A DNA stretch of 64,000 nucleotides from Winogradskyella sp. PC-19 (GTDB taxonomy: Bacteria > Bacteroidota > Bacteroidia > Flavobacteriales > Flavobacteriaceae), in NCBI RefSeq assembly GCF_002163855.1, contig NZ_CP019332.1:223213-287212 (forward strand). The letters are read 5' to 3'. The stretch's first letter is position 1, and every line of letters begins with the position of its first letter. Below the pieces are notes generated by a model. It saw nothing but the letters and a program-made list of their open reading frames with translations, did no database searches and was not told the DNA's origin. Shown here one piece after another: positions 17,683-24,163 of this stretch. The position numbers and the translations under genes are program-made.

Positions 17683-17824
17683 TATGGTAGCTAACGGTTT
17701 CGGCTATGAGTAGTTGCGTGGTTTAGCACTTAAATTTGCAAGTACACACCAAGTTGGAAATTCCGCAGGAATTTCCAAAGTAGGCGAGAAAAAGCAATTA
17801 CTTATAGCCATTGTTGGGCACAGT
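17683..17824. repeat. attC-like site 14 (short class)
   Basis: Core AAC at 17693-17695 and GTT at 17813-17815, 123 bp. The tip hairpin is GGAAATTCC-GCA-GGAATTTCC. The arm GGCTATGAGTAGTTGCG pairs with AAGCAATTACTTATAGCC, a covarying change relative to most sites, which have GTGTATGA. Confidence 0.88.
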
Positions 17825-18562
17825 ATTTATTTTACATTTTTCTATTTTATTATCTCTTATTGAGTCAAATTTTCGCTCGTACTTAAAATTAAATCTTTCT
17901 GTTAAATCACTATAAGTCGAAACGTAAAATTCGTTAAAAGTGTAAAGGTCATCTTCGTTAGAAACCTCTCCATTTTCATCTATCATTTTTCCCATACTTC
18001 CAGTTCTTCCCCAATGAAAAACTCCAAGTTTGTCTCTTGGTGGTTCGTTAGGATTTTTCTCCAAAGTCCATTCCTCATTAAAGTCTCGAACATCCATTTT
18101 TGGCAATTCAGTTCGTTTACCATTTTGGTCAACCAAATAGTATTTATGGTCGATAAAACCATATTTTTGTTCCTTGTCAAGAATTAGTATTCCGTCATTC
18201 GGTATTTTGTAAACTAATCCTTCTTCGGTTTTTTCCAATTCTATTCCGCAATCTTTTTTATATATGATATTTACTCGTCCACGATAATTTTCAGGGATTA
18301 AAAAAACTTCTGGTCCAACAGTATTTATTCCTCTCCATATTGGCCAAAAGGCTACTATTCCAATAATAAAAATTCCGATTGGAATTAGTCTTTGTTTCCA
18401 AGTCTTTTTTAAAGAGACCAAAACCAGAATAACTCCTATTACAAAAACTGGCAGTCCGATTATTGCAAAGAACGCAGCGAAAGTCAATCCAAATGCTCCT
18501 ATTGCGAGTAAAATCAGTCCGCTGTAATATAGAATGTTACTTGTCTTATCGGTCATTTTCAT
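17798..18562 (-). CDS. Cassette membrane protein with DUF6843-like tail
   Basis: 254 residues. Two to three membrane segments occupy residues 10-75. The periplasmic domain has IPENYRGRVNIIYKKDCG followed by YKIPNDGILIL, a pattern I associate with small Bacteroidota envelope proteins of the DUF6843 kind (tentative). A second in-frame ATG (18556) is equally possible as start. The ORF extends beyond the core GTT into site 14, so its last residues (PNNGYK) come from the site. It is a single-gene cassette. Confidence 0.65.
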   Translation of the reverse strand: MKMTDKTSNILYYSGLILLAIGAFGLTFAAFFAIIGLPVFVIGVILVLVSLKKTWKQRLIPIGIFIIGIVAFWPIWRGINTVGPEVFLIPENYRGRVNIIYKKDCGIELEKTEEGLVYKIPNDGILILDKEQKYGFIDHKYYLVDQNGKRTELPKMDVRDFNEEWTLEKNPNEPPRDKLGVFHWGRTGSMGKMIDENGEVSNEDDLYTFNEFYVSTYSDLTERFNFKYERKFDSIRDNKIEKCKINTVPNNGYK

Positions 18563-18704
18563 ATTGTGCCCAACGGTTTTGTGTATGATTAGTGGCGTGT
18601 TTAAGCACCTAATTTAGCAAATAATTACCGAATAGAAAATCCGCGAGGATTTTCGTAAGTAGGCGAGAACTAGCAATTAATTATACACGTTGTTGTAGGT
18701 AGTT
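18562..18704. repeat. attC-like site 15 (short class, nearest the recombinase)
   Basis: Core AAC at 18572-18574 and GTT at 18692-18694, 123 bp. The tip hairpin is GAAAATCC-GCGA-GGATTTTC. The private right core GTTGTAGGTA is complementary to the attI-side end of the first cassette (19761-19770). Confidence 0.9.
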
Positions 18705-19750
18705 TTTTTACAGTTATTCTTTAATAATTCAATTCCTCTTTTCTGTCCTAGTTCAGATAATTCATTCCAATCTTTACAGGCTAATTCCAGTTTTCCATTT
18801 TCAAAGAAAATAGCAGCTCTGTTATAAAGTGCATCTATGTTTTTTGGGTCTAACTCATAACTTTTGGTGAAGTTTTTTATAGAATTCTCATAATCTTTAT
18901 TCTGATAAGAGATTATTCCTTTATTAAAATATTTTCCAGCTTCTTGAATTATTCTTGTGTCTCCACCATAAAAATTGTCTAACTGATAGAACGAATCAGT
19001 AAAATATTTCATTGAAATTCCACGAAATGTTTTGGTTTTTTCGTCTTTTAAAACAAATGATATTTCCAGCTTTTCAAGATGTTTGAATTTATTTAAATTC
19101 CAAAGTTTATACGATTTGTCAATTACTTTTTTAATTCTCTCAATTTTACTTGAGTCATTTGTGTTAGAGGAATTTATTAAGGTACTTATATTTTTATTTT
19201 TTAAATCAATTGTTATAATTCCTTTAGCTTTAAAGTTGCTGTGTTTTTTTTTGAAAGCTTTGTTCAGTTCAAGCATTAAACTCGATTTTAAAGTTGGTGT
19301 ATAGAATTCATTTGCAACTTGATTTTTACTTTCTCCTTTTTCCTCTTTAATTTCATTGAATAATTTTTGTTCTCTAATAAAATAGAACCTCTTTAATTTG
19401 TCGTTTTCCATTCCGTTTATTCTTTCACAGATAATCAACGTGTCATTTTTTACTCTTTCTATTTCGTAACCAGAAGTTGAAGATGTTTTGATAAAATTTT
19501 GATTTAATGAGAATGGAAAACATACCTCATTTACTCTATGAGTTGGATTTCCATTAGTACACATTTTCAATTTTTTAAAAGTGTAATTAACGTAAGAAGA
19601 GTCAGTAAAGAATCGGTCAATTAAACTACTGCCATCTTTCATCTCAATCTTATATTTTATCCAATCTCCATTCAATTCCGAAATATTGACTTTTTGACAA
19701 TACGATTTGATTGTAATTAGAAGGAATAATAAAAGTATGTTTTTCGTCAT
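18677..19750 (-). CDS. First-cassette secreted protein with TPR repeats
   Basis: 357 residues with a signal peptide (ending about KSYCQ, residue 19). The N-terminal beta domain (SELNGDWIKYKIEMKDGS) is lipocalin-like in rhythm. Residues about 270-340 are two tetratricopeptide repeats (AGKYFNKGIISYQNKDYENS, then KSYELDPKNIDALYNRAAIFF). The start codon is 18 bases from the attI-side core, so this cassette would be the newest under integron rules. The frame ends inside recombination site 15, giving the tail YNNVYN. Confidence 0.75.
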   Translation of the reverse strand: MTKNILLLFLLITIKSYCQKVNISELNGDWIKYKIEMKDGSSLIDRFFTDSSYVNYTFKKLKMCTNGNPTHRVNEVCFPFSLNQNFIKTSSTSGYEIERVKNDTLIICERINGMENDKLKRFYFIREQKLFNEIKEEKGESKNQVANEFYTPTLKSSLMLELNKAFKKKHSNFKAKGIITIDLKNKNISTLINSSNTNDSSKIERIKKVIDKSYKLWNLNKFKHLEKLEISFVLKDEKTKTFRGISMKYFTDSFYQLDNFYGGDTRIIQEAGKYFNKGIISYQNKDYENSIKNFTKSYELDPKNIDALYNRAAIFFENGKLELACKDWNELSELGQKRGIELLKNNCKKTTYNNVYN

Positions 19751-19921
19751 TTTTTTTAATTACCTACAACACATATATATGTCTGTGTTTTGTACTAAAA
19801 TCTAATTTAGGAAAAATTATTATAAAGCAATGTGTTTCCTCATAAAAATTCATTTTACTTATCATTTATTTTGTATAACATTTTTTGTTATTTTAGTATA
19901 ATAGTTATACAAAATACACGT
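19751..19921. promoter_or_regulatory. Candidate attI site and divergent promoter region
   Basis: The array ends at core AAC 19768-19770. Unlike the internal sites there is no long palindrome. Instead a short inverted pair AACACA (19768-19773) / TGTGTT (19784-19789) flanks the palindrome ACATATATATGT. Integron attI sites likewise use a simple pair of recombinase-binding boxes. Reading toward the cassettes, a weak TTG-N23-TAGATTTT pair (about 19792-19826) could be a common promoter; this is only a guess. Confidence 0.6.
19869..19914. promoter_or_regulatory. Perfect 11-bp inverted repeat before the recombinase
   Basis: TTTTGTATAAC at 19869-19879 and GTTATACAAAA at 19904-19914 are exact reverse complements separated by 24 bases, ending 7 bases before the recombinase ATG. 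It may be an operator controlling the recombinase or an accessory recombinase-binding pair. Confidence 0.6.
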
Positions 19922-20989
19922 ATGGATTTTAATAAATATAGTTTTGTCCCAAGTAATCACCGAGGTGTTGCGGTTATACTCATTCAATTTCCACACTTAC
20001 AGGAATTAAAGAAGGCATTAAAAGCAAAATTTCCCTCAGCTAAATGGAGTGCAACAAAAAAATCTTGGTATTTACCAGATATTCCTTCTGTCAGAATCGC
20101 CTTAAATATAAAATCAGTAGATACTGTTGTTAAGAAAGTAAAAAACATTCATCCAATAAATCAAGAAGCATACTTGAAGCTAAATCAGCAACTACAACTT
20201 AAAGATTATAGTAATAGTACCAAACGAATATATTTAGCCGAATTTAATCACCTTTTAAATCTTTTAGATGATTATGATGTTTCCGACTTAAATCCAAAGC
20301 GACTTAAGGACTACTTTCTCTATTGTATTAAGGTAGAAAAAATGGGTGAACGTAAACTTAATGGTAAGATTAATGCCATTAAATTTTATTTTGAACAAGT
20401 ATTACATCGACCAAAGATGTTTTTTGATATTCCTAGACCTAAAAAACCGCTTACACTTCCTAAAATGTTAAGTAAATCCGAAGTTAAAAAGTTATTTGAT
20501 GTGACAACTAACCTTAAGCACAGGATAGCACTTATGCTTTGTTATGGTATGGGATTACGTGTATCTGAAGTCGTACGTCTTAAGTTATACGATATAGATA
20601 GTAAGCGTATGGTTGTACATATCCGTGGTGGTAAAGGAAAAAAAGACCGCTATGTTCCTTTACCAGCGACTATTTTACCAAATCTTAGAGAATACTATCT
20701 AACTTACAAGCCAAAAGAATTTCTTTTTGAAGGGCAATACGGCGGTGCGTATGCTAGATCTAGTCTGCAACAGGTTTTTAAAAAGGCAATGAAAAAAGCT
20801 AACATCAAAAAAAACATTGGTATTCATGGATTACGCCATTCTTATGCAACACATTTATTAGAATCTGGTGCAGATATGCGTTTTATACAAGAGTTATTAG
20901 GACACAATTCTATAAAAACAACCCAAGTATACACAAAAGTTACGCCTAGAAGTATTTCTAAAATTAAAAGCCCATTAGATTCATTATAA
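19922..20989 (+). CDS. Tyrosine recombinase of the cassette array
   Basis: 355 residues from the ATG at 19922; an upstream Met at 19832 would add an unlikely hydrophobic leader across the inverted repeat. Catalytic residues are R213 (GLRVSEV), K238 (GGKGKKDR), H302 and R305 (HGLRHSYATH), H328 (LGHNS) and Y337. The K-to-H distance is 64 residues (72 in E. coli XerD, 106 in IntI1), so the IntI-specific insertion is missing. The C-terminus IKSPLDSL resembles IntI1 (VRSPLDAL). About 65 extra residues (VILIQFPHLQELKKALK, KSWYLPD) precede the SAM-like core-binding domain. Divergent orientation beside the last cassette makes it the likely integrase of the array. Confidence 0.9.
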   Translation: MDFNKYSFVPSNHRGVAVILIQFPHLQELKKALKAKFPSAKWSATKKSWYLPDIPSVRIALNIKSVDTVVKKVKNIHPINQEAYLKLNQQLQLKDYSNSTKRIYLAEFNHLLNLLDDYDVSDLNPKRLKDYFLYCIKVEKMGERKLNGKINAIKFYFEQVLHRPKMFFDIPRPKKPLTLPKMLSKSEVKKLFDVTTNLKHRIALMLCYGMGLRVSEVVRLKLYDIDSKRMVVHIRGGKGKKDRYVPLPATILPNLREYYLTYKPKEFLFEGQYGGAYARSSLQQVFKKAMKKANIKKNIGIHGLRHSYATHLLESGADMRFIQELLGHNSIKTTQVYTKVTPRSISKIKSPLDSL

Positions 20990-21052
20990 TAACTTTAATT
21001 GTTTTATAAATAACGTATAAATATGTGTATTTAAACTAATAGCAAATAAAAA

Positions 21053-21071
21053 AGCTCTGAAAATCAGAGCT
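21053..21071. terminator. Bidirectional terminator between recombinase and photolyase operon
   Basis: AGCTCTGA-AAA-TCAGAGCT has A residues before it and T residues after it, so it can work in both directions. It serves the two convergent genes that end at 20989 and 21180. Confidence 0.85.
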
Positions 21072-21179
21072 TTTTAAATTGTTTTTGAAATGGTTATTCC
21101 GTTTAAGACACTTCTGCCTTATAATCGTAACGTTAAGTATTTTGTTTTATTGTACAAATGGCAAAATATTTTTAAATCT

Positions 21180-22484
21180 CTAATTCAGAGCGCTTTTGTA
21201 GGTTTCTAAACAGCGTTCTCTTGCCATTTTATGCTCTACCATTGGTTGTGGATAGGTGAGTTCTTGAAAATCTGGCACCCATTTTTTTATGTATTCTAGC
21301 TGTTTGTCAAATTTTTGTATTTGAGAAGTCGGATTAAATATTCTGAAGTATGGTGCTGCATCTACACCAGAACCTGCAACCCATTGCCAATTACCTACAT
21401 TACTTGCCATTTCGTAATCGTGTAATTTTTCGGCAAAATAAGCTTCGCCCCAGCGCCAATCGATTAGCAAGTGTTTGCATAAAAAACTACCTACTAACAT
21501 ACGTACGCGGTTGTGCATAAAACCTGTTTCGTTTAATTGACGCATCCCAGCATCTACTAGCGGATAACCAGTTTTACCTTCACACCACTGTTTAAAGTCA
21601 TCTTCGTTGTTTTGCCACTCAATCCTGTCGTACTTAGATTTAAAAGATTGGTCTTTAGTATGCGGAAAATGCCAAAGGATTTGCATAAAAAACTCTCGCC
21701 AAATCAATTCTTTCATGAAGGTTTCGTTTTCCTCTGTCATGGCTTTTTGCATCATTTTACGGACACTCACTGTACCAAACCTTAGATGTGGCCCGAGTCT
21801 AGAGGTGTTGTCTTTTGCAGGGAAATTACGTGTCTCTTCGTAATCTTGAATCAATGTAGGTGAGACCTTATAGGTTGCTACACTTTGCTTAGAGGTTTCA
21901 AATCCAATATCACTTAAACTTAGATTTGGTAAACTGCTATTTTGGATAAGGTTTGAAAAATATGCTTCTGTATTATAAATTTTAAAATCTATAGTCTTAA
22001 ATTTTTCTTTCCATATACGACAATATGGTGTATAGACTACATATGGCTTTCCGTCTTTTTTGACGACTTCGTTTTTTTCAAAAATAACCTGATCTTTAAA
22101 GGTTTTAAAAGCAATGGCATTAGAACCTAAAAATTCCTCTATTTCTTTATCACGTTCTGTCGCATAAGGTTCGTAATCATGGTTAGTGAAAACAGTCTTA
22201 ATATTGTGTTCTTGGACCAATTGCTTAAAGATATCTATTGGTTTACCATGATATATAGCAATATTACTGTTACAGGTATCCTGTAAAGTTTGACGCATAT
22301 TTTGCAACGTTTGGTGAATGAAAGTTACACGGGCATCGTCTTTTGGTAATTTGTCTAAAATTTCAGAATCAAAAATGAAAATTGGTAATACGGAACAATC
22401 GCTTTTTAGGGCTTCATAAAAACCGACGTTGTCATCTAGTCTTAAGTCACGTCTAAACCAGAATATGTTTATTGGCTTGCTCAT
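21180..22484 (-). CDS. phr: Deoxyribodipyrimidine photolyase, class I CPD type
   Basis: 434 residues. The N-terminal Rossmann-like domain starts with NIFWFRRDLRLDDN. The FAD domain shows TSRLGPHLRFGTVSVR, WREFFMQILWHFP, and the signature region with GNWQWVAGSGVDAAPYFRIFNP near residue 365. These are typical of class I cyclobutane pyrimidine dimer photolyases, which split dimers using blue light and FADH-. It is the last gene of the long minus-strand operon, 3 bases after the SRPBCC gene, and is followed by a terminator. Confidence 0.93.
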   Translation of the reverse strand: MSKPINIFWFRRDLRLDDNVGFYEALKSDCSVLPIFIFDSEILDKLPKDDARVTFIHQTLQNMRQTLQDTCNSNIAIYHGKPIDIFKQLVQEHNIKTVFTNHDYEPYATERDKEIEEFLGSNAIAFKTFKDQVIFEKNEVVKKDGKPYVVYTPYCRIWKEKFKTIDFKIYNTEAYFSNLIQNSSLPNLSLSDIGFETSKQSVATYKVSPTLIQDYEETRNFPAKDNTSRLGPHLRFGTVSVRKMMQKAMTEENETFMKELIWREFFMQILWHFPHTKDQSFKSKYDRIEWQNNEDDFKQWCEGKTGYPLVDAGMRQLNETGFMHNRVRMLVGSFLCKHLLIDWRWGEAYFAEKLHDYEMASNVGNWQWVAGSGVDAAPYFRIFNPTSQIQKFDKQLEYIKKWVPDFQELTYPQPMVEHKMARERCLETYKSALN

Positions 22485-22487
22485 AGT

Positions 22488-22949
22488 CTAAAATGTTCCA
22501 AAGAGCTTTTCCATTTGCTCTTTTCTGTAGTTAAAAATGCTTTCAAGTTTAGGTTTTACTAAAAATGGATGAACCAATTGCCCTAAAAAACCTAAGGGTA
22601 CTTTATAATCGATAATATCTTCCATTTCTACACCACCTTTAATCTCATGTACAAAATGTTTGTGATGCCACAATGCATATGGTCCATAAAGCTGTACATC
22701 TACAAAATACTTTTTATGTTCGTATTGTGTTATCTCGCTAACCCATTTGGTCTTAAAACCAGGTAGTGGTGTCACACGGTATTGCAATAATTGCCCTGCA
22801 TACATGGGTCTATCTGCTCCAGAAATTATCTGCATGCCCATATCTTTGGGTGTTAATTTTTCGAGATTAGCAGGATTACAAAGAAAATCCCAAGCTTCAT
22901 CTAAGGAAATAGGCAACTTCTGTTTTTGATGTACTGTGTATATTTTCAT
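22488..22949 (-). CDS. SRPBCC-family protein
   Basis: 153 residues. The START/Bet v1-like fold is indicated by the start (SLDEAWDFLCNPANLEKLTP) and the long C-terminal helix (IFNYRKEQMEKLF). Such proteins bind hydrophobic ligands or act as cyclase-like domains. Homologs are regular neighbours of photolyase genes in Bacteroidota, and here it lies directly before phr. The substrate cannot be told from sequence. Confidence 0.85.
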   Translation of the reverse strand: MKIYTVHQKQKLPISLDEAWDFLCNPANLEKLTPKDMGMQIISGADRPMYAGQLLQYRVTPLPGFKTKWVSEITQYEHKKYFVDVQLYGPYALWHHKHFVHEIKGGVEMEDIIDYKVPLGFLGQLVHPFLVKPKLESIFNYRKEQMEKLFGTF

Positions 22950-22980
22950 TTAAGTCAGATGTAATATCGTAGCGTAGAAG

Positions 22981-23445
22981 TTAGTTATTTAAAACAATAT
23001 ATGCGTTTAGAGATGTGGCAATACAAAGCCAAACCATATAAGGCAACAATAAATACTTTGCTGTTTTTAGCCTATCGTTTCTAAAGGTTATAAAATAGTA
23101 GAAAATGACTAAGGTTAAAAGTATGATTACAACTAGAGCGATATTAGTTAGATGTTGGTTGAAAAAAATCCAGTTCCAACTCACGTTTAACAGTACTTGA
23201 AATGTATATAATATCCAAAGAAATTTTGAGGCTCTATCATAGAAAAGCTCTGCCAAATACCAAGAGAAAGCCAGCATTATTGTTGTCCAAGCAACTCCAA
23301 AAACCCAACCTGGTGGAGTCCAAGGTGCTTTACTGAGATTGTTATACCAATCACCAGTAGAGCCTCCATCCATCAACCAACTACCTATTGCTAATCCGCC
23401 AAAATTGATGATTAAAAACAGTATGAAAAAGTGAACCTTTTTCAT
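22981..23445 (-). CDS. tspO: TspO/MBR-family tryptophan-rich sensory protein
   Basis: 154 residues, five membrane segments. WYNNLSKAPWTPPGWVFGVAW and LLNVSWNWIFF are hallmark TspO motifs. TspO binds porphyrins and is linked to light and oxidative stress control in bacteria, which fits this operon. It is separated by one base from the 56-residue Lacal_2735-type gene upstream. Confidence 0.92.
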   Translation of the reverse strand: MKKVHFFILFLIINFGGLAIGSWLMDGGSTGDWYNNLSKAPWTPPGWVFGVAWTTIMLAFSWYLAELFYDRASKFLWILYTFQVLLNVSWNWIFFNQHLTNIALVVIILLTLVIFYYFITFRNDRLKTAKYLLLPYMVWLCIATSLNAYIVLNN

Positions 23446-23446
23446 C

Positions 23447-23617
23447 TTACTTTGATGTAAGTGCTTCTATTTTTTCTAATATAACTTGAGCTTCAGCAAC
23501 TTTTTTATCGCTGGCAGAACGATTTGATGTAGAGAGTTTATGTGATTCTGCTAAAAGCTTTTCATATTGCTTTTGAAGCTTTTCTAACTCTGATGTTTTT
23601 TTGAATAATCCGAACAT
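23447..23617 (-). CDS. Lacal_2735-family small protein, 56 residues
   Basis: A short ORF with start MFGLFKKTSELEKLQKQYEK and end VAEAQVILEKIEALTSK. It is highly charged, helical and probably a coiled coil. The pattern matches the flavobacterial family named after Lacinutrix locus Lacal_2735. It fits exactly between the glutathione peroxidase (5 bases upstream) and tspO (1 base downstream), which supports it as a real operon gene. The function is unknown. Confidence 0.85.
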   Translation of the reverse strand: MFGLFKKTSELEKLQKQYEKLLAESHKLSTSNRSASDKKVAEAQVILEKIEALTSK

Positions 23618-23622
23618 AACTT

Positions 23623-24159
23623 TTATTTTAGATAAGATGTGATACGAGAGTTCATTGGTTTTGTAATAGAGTAGAAGTAGTCTAAAAACTCGCCTTCTTC
23701 ATCTACAAGATACTTTTGGAAATTCCACTTCACTGAAGAGTTTTGCTTACCATTTATAGCTTTGGTCGTTAACCAAGCATATAAAGGATGTTGCGCGCTA
23801 CCTTTAACATCAATTTTTTCAGTAATCAAAAAATTAACGCCATAGTTAACTTCGCAAAATTCTTGTATCTCGTCAGAGTTTCCAGGTTCTTGTTTTCCAA
23901 ACTGGTTACAAGGAACACCTATTACCACTAAATTGTCGTAGGTGTCATTAAGTTTTTGTAATTCTCTATACTGAGGAGTAAAACCACATTTTGAGGCTAC
24001 ATTTACGAATAAGATTTTTCTGCCTTTGAATTCTGATAAATCAATCGGATGACCTTGTAAAGAATTGATAGTAATATTATGTAAAGATTTTGACGCATTT
24101 TGTCTTATGTTTTTGTCGGTTGTTGAAAGTGTCTCTACGAATGCTTTAAGTGGATTCAT
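23623..24159 (-). CDS. Glutathione peroxidase-family thiol peroxidase
   Basis: 178 residues. The active-site Cys is in VNVASKCGFTPQY, the Gln motif is PCNQFGKQEPG, and KWNFQKYLV holds the conserved Trp/Asn. It has Cys rather than selenocysteine. It lacks an export signal, so it is probably cytosolic and more likely to use thioredoxin than glutathione. It reduces peroxides and fits the photooxidative stress theme of the operon. Confidence 0.92.
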   Translation of the reverse strand: MNPLKAFVETLSTTDKNIRQNASKSLHNITINSLQGHPIDLSEFKGRKILFVNVASKCGFTPQYRELQKLNDTYDNLVVIGVPCNQFGKQEPGNSDEIQEFCEVNYGVNFLITEKIDVKGSAQHPLYAWLTTKAINGKQNSSVKWNFQKYLVDEEGEFLDYFYSITKPMNSRITSYLK

Positions 24160-24163
24160 GATT

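Larger units (their letters stand above)
1..20989. mobile_element. Integron-like cassette array with its recombinase
   Basis: Sixteen cassettes (the leftmost cut by the window edge) are separated by 15 related palindromic sites and end at a simple site beside a divergent tyrosine recombinase. In every complete cassette the bases after the left core GTT are complementary to the bases before the right core AAC, as when circles integrate at one fixed core. All cargo genes lie on the minus strand, pointing away from the recombinase, as integron cassettes point away from intI. Five cassettes carry two genes. The recombinase lacks the IntI-specific insertion, so this is called integron-like rather than a class of integron. 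The left end of the array is not in the window. Confidence 0.85.

Noticed and set aside
17983-18180. A second 65-residue minus-strand ORF inside the cassette membrane protein gene
   Set aside because: It lies in another frame of a well-supported gene and has no family character.
18592-18660. Promoters within the cassette sites (TATTTGC in the conserved middle)
   Set aside because: The sequence lacks the two spacer bases of TAnnTTTG and has no partner box at the right distance.
109-18704. Interpretation of the palindromes as MITEs, REP elements or CRISPR repeats
   Set aside because: There are no target-site duplications or short regular spacers; spacing follows genes, and the private ends pair across each cassette, which these repeat types do not predict.
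19922-20989. Calling the recombinase IntI (a canonical integron integrase)
   Set aside because: The K-to-H spacing is 64 residues, so the IntI-specific insertion is missing, and an extra N-terminal domain is present. Only the SPLD tail and genomic position resemble IntI.
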